DNA of 40,095 nucleotides, from NCBI GenBank assembly GCA_012520055.1, contig JAAYPA010000029.1, positions 1 to 40,095 of the forward strand, given 5' to 3'. The notes beneath the pieces are model-generated. The model was not told where the DNA came from, searched no databases, and worked only from the letters and a program-made list of their open reading frames with translations. Position 1 is the stretch's first letter. Every line of letters begins with the position of its first letter. The translations under genes were made by a program, and so were the position numbers. Of this stretch, positions 16,242-24,819 are shown one piece after another. Source of the DNA: Mollicutes bacterium. Its GTDB lineage: Bacteria > Bacillota_I > Bacilli_A > RF39 > UBA660.

Positions 16242-17873
16242 CTATGTTTGAATTTGAGCATATAAATTGAACATTGGTAGGATTACAGCCATAACAATAC
16301 CACCAACTACAACAGCTAAGAAGATAATCATTACCGGTTCTATAAAGCTTTTCATACTATTAATAATTGCTTTATGACTATTTTGATAGTAATTAGCTAC
16401 TCTGCTCATCATTTCGGCTAGTTCTCCGGTTGATTCACCGGTAACGATCATATAATATGCTACATCCGGAACTGCCCAGTGATTTTTAAAAGCCTGACTT
16501 ATTTTATCACCTTTAGCAATATTTTGAATAGTCTCAAGCATTATTTCTTTATATATTTCATTATTGGTAATATTAGTTAAAATAGAAATACTTTGGGTAA
16601 TAAAAACATTATTTTTTAATAAAGATGAAAACGTTTTTGCAAAAATAGTCATTTCTTTATAAATAATTATCTTACCAATTATAGGTAAACGCATTAATAT
16701 TTTTTGGATAAGATGTCTAAAAGCTTTAATTCGGCGATATAAAATAGTTATTCCAAAAATAGCCAATATTAAGAATAATACAATATATATTATATTACCT
16801 TCCAAATATTTACTGGTATTTAAAATTAATAATGTAAACTGATTAAGTTCTGCTCCAGCTGATTGATATACCTCTTCAAATTTAGGAATAACAAATAATA
16901 AAATAAAAATAACAACAATTAAAGAAAAAGCCATAATGATTAATGGATAACTCATAGCCGTAATCATTTGTTTTCTAGTTATTTCAATATCATCATAGTA
17001 ATTAGCCATTTCATCTAAAGTTTGTTCAAGTTCACCAGTTGCTTCAGCGGCTTTAATCATATTTACCAATAATTTAGGAAATACATTGTTCTGTTTTTCT
17101 AAAGCTGATGAAAAAGATTCTCCTAAAGTTAAATTATAAATTATCGAATCAAAAATTCTTTTTTTGCCGGCATCTTTACTCATTTGTTTACTTAAGATTC
17201 GCATTGAATCAGTAAGTGGAATACCAGATTTAATATAAGTTGATAATTGAGTAAGCCAAAAAATTAAATCTTTATTGTTAAATTTTCCGGCATTAAAAGA
17301 AGTCGGTCCATATAGAAATTCGATTAATTTAGAAGTTTCTATCTTAAGTACTTTATATTTTTCATTTTCCAAATATGTATAAACTTCTATTTTAGAATAC
17401 GCTATAAAAGTATTTACTTCTTTTTGACCTTCACTATTAATAGCTGTATAACGATATGTTACCGGTTTTTCATTACGACCGGTATCTTCTTGTAAGGAAG
17501 ATAATAAAGCTTCTCTGATTTTTTCTTCTTTTTCTCTTTGTTTTTTTACAAATGATAAATTATTATAAAATTCTTTTAATCGATTTGGCTTTTGAGGTTT
17601 TTCTTCCTCTTGTTCTTCTTCCTCTACTTCTATTTCTTCATTATTTAAATTAACTGCTTCATTGGGAGCTATATCTTCTAATTTGATTTTTTTATCTTCT
17701 TGTTTTTTATAGATTTTAAAAATAGTATCACCTAAGACTTTAAAAAAGATACGAATTGGTGATACTACTCCATAAAAAACATAGTAACAACCTATAAAAA
17801 AGTACATTAAAACTATAAAAGGAAGTTTTAAAATTTTAATTAATGAACTAGATTTTACTTCTTGCGTTGCCAT
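16242..17873 (-). CDS. PilC/GspF-type pilus assembly membrane protein, extended N-terminus
   Basis: A 543-residue inner-membrane platform protein of type IV pili/type II secretion. Two T2SSF domains lie at about 205-325 and 405-530: FWLTQLSTYIKSGIPLTDSM, GELEQTLDEMANYYDD, then IFAKTFSSLLKNNVFI and TGELAEMMSRVANYYQ, with three large hydrophobic segments. The family usually has about 400 residues; here about 135 extra N-terminal residues add a hydrophobic segment (about 15-50) and a Glu-rich, probably disordered stretch (EVEEEEQEEEK). No PilB/GspE ATPase gene lies in the window. Strong AGGAGG site before ATG 17873. Confidence 0.9.
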   Translation of the reverse strand: MATQEVKSSSLIKILKLPFIVLMYFFIGCYYVFYGVVSPIRIFFKVLGDTIFKIYKKQEDKKIKLEDIAPNEAVNLNNEEIEVEEEEQEEEKPQKPNRLKEFYNNLSFVKKQREKEEKIREALLSSLQEDTGRNEKPVTYRYTAINSEGQKEVNTFIAYSKIEVYTYLENEKYKVLKIETSKLIEFLYGPTSFNAGKFNNKDLIFWLTQLSTYIKSGIPLTDSMRILSKQMSKDAGKKRIFDSIIYNLTLGESFSSALEKQNNVFPKLLVNMIKAAEATGELEQTLDEMANYYDDIEITRKQMITAMSYPLIIMAFSLIVVIFILLFVIPKFEEVYQSAGAELNQFTLLILNTSKYLEGNIIYIVLFLILAIFGITILYRRIKAFRHLIQKILMRLPIIGKIIIYKEMTIFAKTFSSLLKNNVFITQSISILTNITNNEIYKEIMLETIQNIAKGDKISQAFKNHWAVPDVAYYMIVTGESTGELAEMMSRVANYYQNSHKAIINSMKSFIEPVMIIFLAVVVGGIVMAVILPMFNLYAQIQT

Positions 17874-17905
17874 TAATTTAAACCTCCTTTTCCTATTCTA
17901 GAAAC

Positions 17906-17934
17906 ATTATAGCATAAAAAAAAATGATATTAAA
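17906..17934 (-). promoter_or_regulatory. Extended -10 promoter for the pilC-pilD genes
   Basis: Minus strand TGCTATAAT (perfect TATAAT at 17911-17906 with the TGn extension); the -35 (TTTAAT, 17 bases upstream) is weak. Confidence 0.5.
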
Positions 17935-17977
17935 CATTTTTGTTTTTTAGACATATAATTATTATAGGTGATTCTTT

Positions 17978-18226
17978 ATGTACGGAACTCCTAATTTTTC
18001 CTTAAATACTTTCTTAACAGGAATATCAAAAACTTTAGGTGTAGCCAGAGAAATTATTCCTTTATGGCAACAAACGAGACCTCTTATTAATAATGCTCGG
18101 AAAGCTTATAATTTAATAAAACAAAACAATAATAGAAATAATCCAACCAATAAAAATCAAAATACTCAAAATATTCCAGAAAAAAAGGATTATTTAAAAT
18201 CCAATAATCCTCAGTTCTTTTTATAG
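17978..18226 (+). CDS. Small hypothetical protein, YqfQ/VrrA-like pattern
   Basis: An 82-residue protein with AGGTGAT before ATG 17978. The N-terminal half is a helical segment, LTGISKTLGVAREIIPLWQQ then TRPLINNARKAYNLIK, resembling the short conserved core of YqfQ/VrrA-like proteins (IPL.QQ..P...NA). The C-terminal half is Asn/Lys/Gln-rich and probably disordered. No signal or membrane segment. Divergent from pilC and convergent with the phosphohexomutase gene, whose stop overlaps this end by 16 bases. The similarity is from memory and weak; no function is proposed. Confidence 0.6.
   Translation: MYGTPNFSLNTFLTGISKTLGVAREIIPLWQQTRPLINNARKAYNLIKQNNNRNNPTNKNQNTQNIPEKKDYLKSNNPQFFL
18180..18210 (-). 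terminator. Rho-independent terminator after phosphohexomutase gene
   Basis: GGATTATT (18187-18194) pairs with AATAATCC (18203-18210) around an 8-base loop, with seven A on the left, that is seven T at the 3' end of the minus transcript. It lies inside the convergent small gene. Confidence 0.7.
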
Positions 18227-19566
18227 TATTCAATCAAATTAATAAATTCTCTTTTTCTTAAATCCAATTCTTCTTCATTTTGAGCTTCAAAACGTAAAGT
18301 AATATAAGAACTAGTATTGCTACCTCTTATTAAAGCAAAACCATCAGGATAATTTACTCTAACCCCATCGATAGTTAATACATCCTTATATTTTTTTAAA
18401 GCATAGTCTTTAATTTTTTCTACGAGGTCCCACTTTTTATCATCATCGACATCTATTTTAATTTCTGGAGTATTATAATATTTTTCAAAATGTTCATATA
18501 ACTGTGAACATTTTTTATTTGTTTCAGAAATAATGTTTAATAATCTAATACTGGCATAAATGCCATCATCATAACCATCGAAATCATCTCTGAAGAAGAC
18601 ATGTCCGGAATATTCTCCACCAATTAAACAGTTTTGATTAATCATTTCATTTTCTAAATAAGCTGAGCCATTTTTGAGCATTATTGGTTTACCACCAATT
18701 CTCTCAATTTCCTTAGACAACCCTGCCGAACATTTTACATCAATAATAACGTTTTTATTATTTAATTTAGGTATAAAATTCTCAGCATATATTCCGATTA
18801 AAGTGTCAGTAGGTACAATATTTCCTTTTTCATCTACGACTCCTAAACGATCTCCATCTCCATCAAAAGCTAAACCGATATCTGCTTTTAATTCTAAAAC
18901 ATGATTAATTAATTCTTGTAAGTTTGAAGGTTCATTAGGATCCGGATTGTGAACCGGAAAAACCCCATCACTGATTTCATTCAAATATATAACGTTTTTA
19001 AATAATTTATCAAATACTTCCTTTATTAAAATAGAAGGAGTTCCGTTACCTGTATCAATTACTACTTTTAAATTCGGATTAACTTCTGCTTTGGAAATTA
19101 ACATCTGAATATATTCTTCTTTCAAATTTGATTCGGTAACACTACCATTACCTGTACTAAAGGTACCATTTTTAATAAAATTATAAAACACTTGTAATTC
19201 TTCTTGTTCTAAATGAGTAAAATTTTCTCCAAATATTTTAAATCCATTATGATGAGATGGATTATGACTGGCTGTAATCATAATCCCAAAGGGAATATCC
19301 AAACTATGAGCTGAAAAATTAAATAATGGTGTTGTACATAGTCCTATATTTACAATATTTACTCCTGTACTTAAAATACCTTCAATTAATTTATTATGAA
19401 GTGTTTCACTACTTAAACGATTATCATAACCAATTTGGCAAATATTTTTCTTTTTTGTTAATAAATAAGTCCCAAAAGCTTGACCAACGATATATGCTAC
19501 TTCTTCATTTATTTGATCAGGAAATATTCCTCTGATGTCATTCTCTCTTAATATATTGTAGTCCAT
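18211..19566 (-). CDS. Phosphomannomutase/phosphoglucomutase
   Basis: A 451-residue alpha-D-phosphohexomutase that moves phosphate between C1 and C6 of mannose or glucose (bacterial PMM/PGM subgroup). The phosphoserine loop is TASHNP with Ser100; the Mg loop is DGDGDRLG; the sugar-binding loop is GGEYSGHVFF; the phosphate-binding end is IRGSNTSSYITLRFE. The N-terminal LRENDIRGIF is typical of AlgC/ManB-type enzymes and differs from GlmM, so it should not be taken as the missing glmM of the cdaA-cdaR locus. It feeds nucleotide-sugar synthesis for envelope polysaccharide. Monocistronic, with its own terminator. Confidence 0.9.
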   Translation of the reverse strand: MDYNILRENDIRGIFPDQINEEVAYIVGQAFGTYLLTKKKNICQIGYDNRLSSETLHNKLIEGILSTGVNIVNIGLCTTPLFNFSAHSLDIPFGIMITASHNPSHHNGFKIFGENFTHLEQEELQVFYNFIKNGTFSTGNGSVTESNLKEEYIQMLISKAEVNPNLKVVIDTGNGTPSILIKEVFDKLFKNVIYLNEISDGVFPVHNPDPNEPSNLQELINHVLELKADIGLAFDGDGDRLGVVDEKGNIVPTDTLIGIYAENFIPKLNNKNVIIDVKCSAGLSKEIERIGGKPIMLKNGSAYLENEMINQNCLIGGEYSGHVFFRDDFDGYDDGIYASIRLLNIISETNKKCSQLYEHFEKYYNTPEIKIDVDDDKKWDLVEKIKDYALKKYKDVLTIDGVRVNYPDGFALIRGSNTSSYITLRFEAQNEEELDLRKREFINLIEYYKKN

Positions 19567-19689
19567 AGGATCACCTATTATTATTATATAATAAATTAAC
19601 TTTAAATACTTTTTTTATTATCCGGAAAAAATATACTTTACACTCATTTTTTTAATTAAAATTTATATGATTTAATAAAAGGAGAATTT

Positions 19690-20253
19690 ATGAATAATAA
19701 TTTAAGCGCTTATCATAGTGAATTACCTTTTCCACCAATAAAAGTAAAAGAAAAAAATCTTGTATATGCTTCTTTGCTTATGAACGGCTATGCAGGATTT
19801 ATTAGTGAGTTTACTTCTTTATCTCAATATTTTTATCATTACTTGGTAAATGAAGAAGTAGATCAGGAAATAGCTAATATGTTAAGAAATATTTCGACAG
19901 TGGAAACAATTCATTTAGATATTTTAGGTAAAATAATAAAAATGTTAGGTGGAGATCCTAAATATTATGCCCAGGATAATTACTGGACAGCTGAATATAT
20001 TACATATGGAAATAATATTTTAGAACAACTTGAAGCTGATTTACAAAATGAATTAGATGCCATAACTAACTATAAAAAAACGATATCTCAAATTCAAGAT
20101 CCTTATATCATTGGTATTTTAGAAAGAATCATTTTAGATGAAGAAGTCCATGTCAGATTATTTGAAAAAGCTATTGAAAAAGTTAAAGAAAGTCAAAAAC
20201 CTAAAGAAACATTGACTGATGTTGTAGAAGAAATATTTCCTAGTAAAAAATAA
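19690..20253 (+). CDS. Ferritin-like di-iron protein (rubrerythrin-type fold)
   Basis: A 187-residue helical protein of the ferritin-like superfamily. Metal-ligand candidates are Glu in FISEFTSLSQYFYHYL, E-x-x-H in VETIHLDILGKII (about residue 77), Glu in LEADLQNELDAI and DEEVHVRLFEKAIE near residue 155, the E..H...E pattern of a four-helix bundle di-iron site. It lacks the rubredoxin Cys domain of full rubrerythrins. In spore formers such proteins occur as oxidative stress or spore-coat associated proteins; which applies here is not shown. AAAGGAG ribosome site before ATG 19690. Confidence 0.75.
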   Translation: MNNNLSAYHSELPFPPIKVKEKNLVYASLLMNGYAGFISEFTSLSQYFYHYLVNEEVDQEIANMLRNISTVETIHLDILGKIIKMLGGDPKYYAQDNYWTAEYITYGNNILEQLEADLQNELDAITNYKKTISQIQDPYIIGILERIILDEEVHVRLFEKAIEKVKESQKPKETLTDVVEEIFPSKK

Positions 20254-20342
20254 AAAAATGTAGTCTTTAAAGTTGTAAAATAAAAGCATATACTTCGTTT
20301 TATGTACACTTTTATATTACAACTTCATGTTATACATTTTTT
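20253..20342. repeat. Long imperfect palindrome after the ferritin-like gene
   Basis: Outer arms 20253-20262 (AAAAAATGTA) and 20333-20342 are perfectly complementary; a symmetric 7 by 7 internal loop follows; inner arms 20270-20286 and 20309-20325 pair at 16 of 17 positions; the 22-base apex has a small CATA/TATG stem. Both strands end the stem in T runs, so it may serve as a bidirectional terminator for the convergent genes. Much longer than the other terminators here. Confidence 0.6.
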
Positions 20343-20489
20343 AAATATCTTGAGTATTTATTTTTCATAATAAACCAATATCTATATCGTAATGAAAATT
20401 TTACCACTTGGTAATATTAGTATTCTATTTATACAAATTGTTAACGAACCCATATTATATGAAAAAACTTAATAAAGTAATCACTACTT
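20343..20489. other. Convergent intergenic spacer
   Basis: AT-rich, no gene seen. Only a weak 6-bp hairpin near 20474-20490 followed on the minus strand by six T, a possible terminator for gpmI. Confidence 0.4.
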
Positions 20490-22007
20490 TTAAACATCTT
20501 CAATAATTAATGATTTAGATTCCTTCATACTCTTTGGAATTGCTATATCCATATAATGCAATAAGGTTGGAGCTACATTGATTAGTTCTCCTTTTCCTTT
20601 TAATAATATATGTTTATCTAAAATTATAAAAGGAACTGGATTTAAAGAATGGGTTGTTACAATATTATTGTTTTCATCTAACATAGTATCGGCATTACCA
20701 TGATCGGCTAGGATTATTACTTTATAGAAATTATCTTCTGCAGATTGAACTAATTTTTGTAATTCTTGATCCAACCCTTGTAGAGCCTTAATAGTTGCTT
20801 CCAGATTACCGGTATGGCCTACCATATCAGGATTAGCATAATTTACTAAAATAAAATCATAATCTTTTTCTAAACATTTGATAGCCTCTTTAGTAACTTC
20901 TGGGGCACTCATCATTGGTGTTTGATCATAGGTACTTACCTTTGGACTAGATATTAAGAAATTATCTTGTCCTTTAAATTTAGAATTTTTTTCCGCATTA
21001 AAGAACTTAGTAACATGGGCATATTTTTCTGTCTCGGCAATTCTGGCTTGTGTTAGACCTAAGTCAGCAAAATATTCACCTATCGGATATAAGCTTTCTT
21101 CATCATATGTAAATAAAGGAGTAACATTCTCTATATCATCTTGGGCAAATAAAGTATATACTTTAAAATTATTAATAATTTTATTTCTAAATCCTTCAAA
21201 TTCGGGATTAGTTATGGCATTTAAAATTTGTCTTGCTCGATCTTGTCTGAAATTTAACCATAATAAGGCATCATGTTCCTCAAATTTAGTAAATCCCGGT
21301 AATTTTAAAGGAGGAATATGTTCATCATAAATATTTCTTAAATAACAATTTCTGATAGCTGTTTCCAAGCTTAAAATATTAAGACCCGCATCTCCGACTA
21401 TCATATTATAATATGCTAAAGTTCGGTCGTATTTATTATCTCTATCCATGGCATAATATCTACCACAAACTGATGCTAAAAAACCTAAATCATTTTCTTT
21501 AAACACTTTTTGTAATTCATTAAGATAAGTAAGACTTTTATTACGATCAGTATCTCTTCCATCAGTTATGGCATGAAATGCTAGTTTTTTTACACCTTTA
21601 TTTTTTAGAATGGGTATCAATTTTAAAATATAATCAAGATGACTATGAACACCACCATCAGAGACTAAACCCATTAGATGTAAACAAGAATCATTAGTAA
21701 CAACATGATTTACTAAGTCATTTATAACTTCATTTTCATAGAATTTCTCATTACTTACTTCTTCATGAACTACGGTTATTCTTTGTTTAACTTTATGACC
21801 TAAACCAATAGCTGCATGTCCTACTTCACTATTACCAAACTGATTTTCCGGAAGTCCAACTGCTTCTTCAGAAGCTTCCAAAGTACTATGAGGATAATCA
21901 TTCCATAAACTATTAAAATATTCCATATTAGCCATTTTAATAGCATTCCCTTTTTCATCTTCTCTTAATCCAAAACCATCTAGTATAACCATTAATATTT
22001 TTTTCAT
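20490..22007 (-). CDS. gpmI: 2,3-bisphosphoglycerate-independent phosphoglycerate mutase
   Basis: A 505-residue two-manganese phosphoglycerate mutase of glycolysis (3-phosphoglycerate to 2-phosphoglycerate); in Bacillus the enzyme is pH-sensitive and also controls 3-PGA accumulation in spores. Start at ATG 22007 with AAAGGATG, not the upstream reading, which would run into the pseudopilin gene. Key parts: VILDGFGLR (metal Asp10), GNSEVGH with the phosphorylated Ser60, DGRDT, GRYYAMDRD, and the second metal cluster in NYANPDMVGHTG and ILADHGNAD. Full family length (about 510). Follows the pseudopilin gene with a gap of only 4 bases. Confidence 0.95.
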   Translation of the reverse strand: MKKILMVILDGFGLREDEKGNAIKMANMEYFNSLWNDYPHSTLEASEEAVGLPENQFGNSEVGHAAIGLGHKVKQRITVVHEEVSNEKFYENEVINDLVNHVVTNDSCLHLMGLVSDGGVHSHLDYILKLIPILKNKGVKKLAFHAITDGRDTDRNKSLTYLNELQKVFKENDLGFLASVCGRYYAMDRDNKYDRTLAYYNMIVGDAGLNILSLETAIRNCYLRNIYDEHIPPLKLPGFTKFEEHDALLWLNFRQDRARQILNAITNPEFEGFRNKIINNFKVYTLFAQDDIENVTPLFTYDEESLYPIGEYFADLGLTQARIAETEKYAHVTKFFNAEKNSKFKGQDNFLISSPKVSTYDQTPMMSAPEVTKEAIKCLEKDYDFILVNYANPDMVGHTGNLEATIKALQGLDQELQKLVQSAEDNFYKVIILADHGNADTMLDENNNIVTTHSLNPVPFIILDKHILLKGKGELINVAPTLLHYMDIAIPKSMKESKSLIIEDV

Positions 22008-22011
22008 CTTA

Positions 22012-22458
22012 TCATCCTTTACATGTATCTGATGCTGCATTAATTATTCGGTCTTTAACAAACTCAGCTTTTAGACTCAAAGAACTAACATCATAAGTTA
22101 AACGAACACAACCATTTAATTTTTCATTAGTAAGTGGATCAATAACAATACTCTCACCATTTACAGTTTCTTCAGCAGGATATACGCCATATGTTAATAA
22201 AAACTGATACAAATCATATTCTTTGCAACAATTAAGCTGATTGGTACAAGTTTGTCCAGCTGGTTTTATATCATCGATTAAATGTAATTTAGCAAACTTT
22301 AGCATAGCAGAGTTAATAACATTAATTTTATTCTCATAACTACTTTTGCGAATAGCATATGAAGCCGTATTATAACTGGGAATAGCAATTAATATGATTC
22401 CCGATAGAATTATAATAACTGATATTACTTCTACTAATGTAAATCCTTTATTCTTCAT
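22012..22458 (-). CDS. Type IV pilin-like protein (pseudopilin)
   Basis: A 148-residue prepilin. It starts with a short leader and cleavage site KNKGFTLVEV with the conserved Glu at +5, then a hydrophobic helix to about residue 28 (VISVIIILSGIILIAIPSY). The exported part has six cysteines, including QTCTNQLNCC, GCVRL and a C-terminal DTCKG, so disulphides are likely. Processing would be by the prepilin peptidase at 15474-16232. It is an orphan: no other pilins or pilus ATPase are adjacent, and gpmI follows 4 bases downstream. A minor pilin or secretion pseudopilin is more likely than a main fibre subunit. Confidence 0.82.
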   Translation of the reverse strand: MKNKGFTLVEVISVIIILSGIILIAIPSYNTASYAIRKSSYENKINVINSAMLKFAKLHLIDDIKPAGQTCTNQLNCCKEYDLYQFLLTYGVYPAEETVNGESIVIDPLTNEKLNGCVRLTYDVSSLSLKAEFVKDRIINAASDTCKG

Positions 22459-22491
22459 ATGTACACCCTAGTATAATATATCACAAAAACA

Positions 22492-22516
22492 TGAAAAAAA
22501 GTAGTTTTAACTACTT
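22492..22516 (-). terminator. Rho-independent terminator after cdaR
   Basis: AAGTAGTT and AACTACTT pair around the cdaR stop codon, followed on the minus strand by seven T. The loop is very short as drawn, so the outer pairs may open. Confidence 0.65.
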
Positions 22517-23871
22517 TTTGCCATGATTCTAATCTTTACGGTAGTAACTTTTGGTATTAGATTAATTCGAATATCATCAATTGATACCTTAACCGGTACT
22601 TCATGAGTACCTATACCGTAACCACTTAAATCAATCTGAGCTTTTATCATTGACATATCAATGTTATTTAGAACAGTAGCTACACCTTTAGCTACAACCG
22701 ATATTTCACTATCACTTTCACTTAAGGCATTAACAGTATAGTTATTTCCTAAATTAATTGATTCAATTTTAATGTTACTAAATTCTCTGCTGATTTCTTG
22801 ATCCATTGTAACATTAATTGTCATGGTAGTTTCACTCATATATCTGACTCCTGCCGGTTTAGTCAAAGTCACATTGAAATTTTTGTTAGTGCTTAATCCA
22901 TCAATGTCGATAACTGCTTCAATATAAGATAAACTTTCAATAGCATTTTGATCTCCATAAACACCTACTTTAGATATAGATGATACAGCACTGGAAATAG
23001 CATATCCTACAGTTGGCATTCCGGTAGTAACAATTTTAATTGGTAATTCAGCATAATAAGAATCTACTTCAACTGAGGCACTAAGTTTACTTGGAACAAT
23101 TTCTACATTATTAATTTTAACACCATTATTATCATAAGCAACAAGTGCTATGGAATCGATCGTAAATGTTCCTTTTTCAGTTAAATTAGCTGCTTTTAAA
23201 TCTATTAAAGCTCTTACACTAGCAACAGTATCTAATGCTTCGGCTGACCCTTTAACAATAACTTCATTACGATCTAACTGAACATTTTTAATGGATAATT
23301 TACTATCTAATTTATCTTTATTTAGTAAATCATAAGTAAGAGATTTAACAGCACTTACCTTTTCACTTATTTTAATAGTTAAAGTACTTGGATCGAGTTT
23401 ATAATTAACTGACTCAATATTATGATTATATTTTAACTTAACTTTATATTGACCGGTAGAATAACCACTTAAATCTAAAACTACTTCATGTTCTCCTAAT
23501 TGTTTAGCTAAATATAAATCACTTTTACGACCAATTAAAGTAATATCAACACTTTCCGGTACACCTTCAACGACATAAGCTTCTTCGTTATAAATAATTT
23601 TTATAGGTTGTCCGGATATTATTTCTGCTTCTTCAGTTACTAAATTGATAGCTTTGGTATCAATAAGTAAAAAGATAATAATAGCTGAAAATAAAGAAAC
23701 ATATATTAAAATATTAGGACGATTTAAAATCTTTTCAAAACGGCCACTATTGTTTTTGGATATCTCACTAACGCGATAAATAATTCGACTAATCGGGATA
23801 ACAATTAATTTATCAATTAATTTATAAATTCCTTTAAAGAAAGCTATGAAAGGTTTGAAAATTTTACTCAT
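22507..23871 (-). CDS. cdaR: CdaA regulatory protein CdaR (YbbR domains)
   Basis: A 454-residue protein anchored by one hydrophobic segment (about residues 60-80) with the rest outside. YbbR-type repeats follow: the pattern VTEEAEIISGQPIKIIYN, VEGVPESVDITLIGRKSDL, then LGEHEVVLDLSGYSTGQYKV recurs three to four times (ESLSYIEAVIDIDGL, NNIDMSMIKAQIDLSGYGIG). It controls the diadenylate cyclase CdaA. ATG 23871 with AAGGTG is chosen; the start overlaps the cdaA stop by 8 bases. In most Bacillota glmM comes next; here there is a terminator instead. Confidence 0.88.
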   Translation of the reverse strand: MSKIFKPFIAFFKGIYKLIDKLIVIPISRIIYRVSEISKNNSGRFEKILNRPNILIYVSLFSAIIIFLLIDTKAINLVTEEAEIISGQPIKIIYNEEAYVVEGVPESVDITLIGRKSDLYLAKQLGEHEVVLDLSGYSTGQYKVKLKYNHNIESVNYKLDPSTLTIKISEKVSAVKSLTYDLLNKDKLDSKLSIKNVQLDRNEVIVKGSAEALDTVASVRALIDLKAANLTEKGTFTIDSIALVAYDNNGVKINNVEIVPSKLSASVEVDSYYAELPIKIVTTGMPTVGYAISSAVSSISKVGVYGDQNAIESLSYIEAVIDIDGLSTNKNFNVTLTKPAGVRYMSETTMTINVTMDQEISREFSNIKIESINLGNNYTVNALSESDSEISVVAKGVATVLNNIDMSMIKAQIDLSGYGIGTHEVPVKVSIDDIRINLIPKVTTVKIRIMAKSS

Positions 23872-24694
23872 CTTGATCACCTTCTTTATCTTCTTCATCA
23901 TATTCATCGGCATCATAGAAGACTTCCATTTTTGGTTTTAATTCATCAAGTAACAATATTTTAAATTCTTCTAATGTCAAATTATAATGCAAATTACTAT
24001 CTACGGCAACACTGATACGACCGGTTTCTTCTGAAACAATTAAAGCTATAGCGTCAGTTTCTTCGGCTATGCCTAAAGCAGCACGGTGACGTGTTCCCAA
24101 TTTTTTATTAATATTAGGATTCATACTGGTTTTAAACACTGCACCAGCACAAGTTAGTCTATCACCTTGAATAATAACTCCTCCATCATGAAGAGGATTT
24201 GGTGGCATAAAAATAGCTTCAAGTAGTGGTGCAGTAATATCTGCATATATTTTTTGAGCAGGTGCGATATATTCTTGCAAGGAAATGTTTCTCTCAACAA
24301 CTATTAAAGCTCCGATACGATTTCTTTTTAAATATTCAATCGCATTCATTATTTCATAAACCACTTTTTCCCGTTCATCAACTGTAAGTACTTTATGACG
24401 TCCCAGAAGCTGACTACGGCCAATTGATTCAAGGACAGCTCTAATTTCCGGTTGAAATATAATAATTAAAGCTAAAGGTCCCCAAGAAATAACATATTCA
24501 AGTAGTAAACCGATAGTATATAAATTTAATAAATTACTAAAAATCTTTATAACTACAATGATTGCTACTCCTTTAAAAATTAGGACTAACTTTACGTTAT
24601 TACGTAAATTTTTAAGTAAATAATAAAACATCAACCAAACAATACCGATGTCTATTATCTTTGTTATTATCCCCCACATTGACATTAATGTCAT
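23864..24694 (-). CDS. cdaA: Diadenylate cyclase CdaA
   Basis: A 276-residue membrane-bound diadenylate cyclase that makes c-di-AMP from two ATP, controlling potassium and osmolyte balance and wall stress. Three hydrophobic segments fill about residues 10-85. The DAC domain follows with IFQPEIRAVLE, NPLHDGGVIIQGDRL (catalytic DGA-type motif as DGG) and the ATP motif GTRHRAALG, then VSEETGRISVA. The C-terminal tail is very acidic (DEYDEEDKEGDQDE). ATG 24694 with AAGGAGTG is the start. Coupled to cdaR by an 8-base overlap. Confidence 0.94.
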   Translation of the reverse strand: MTLMSMWGIITKIIDIGIVWLMFYYLLKNLRNNVKLVLIFKGVAIIVVIKIFSNLLNLYTIGLLLEYVISWGPLALIIIFQPEIRAVLESIGRSQLLGRHKVLTVDEREKVVYEIMNAIEYLKRNRIGALIVVERNISLQEYIAPAQKIYADITAPLLEAIFMPPNPLHDGGVIIQGDRLTCAGAVFKTSMNPNINKKLGTRHRAALGIAEETDAIALIVSEETGRISVAVDSNLHYNLTLEEFKILLLDELKPKMEVFYDADEYDEEDKEGDQDE

Positions 24695-24793
24695 GTTTTT
24701 ATCACTCCTTAGTAGCATAAGTATTATATCAAATCTATAATCAAATTACTACACCTAAGTCATTTAATTTTATGATTAGTTTCCTTTTTAAAT

Positions 24794-24819
24794 TAAAAAA
24801 AAGACATTAAAAATGTCTT
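24794..24819 (-). terminator. Rho-independent terminator after the surface protein gene at 24818
   Basis: AAGACATT/AATGTCTT with a 3-base loop (24801-24819) and eight T on the minus strand. Confidence 0.75.

Noticed and set aside
19893-19899. TTCGACA (Spo0A-box match on minus strand)
   Set aside because: Inside the ferritin-like coding sequence; no promoter context.
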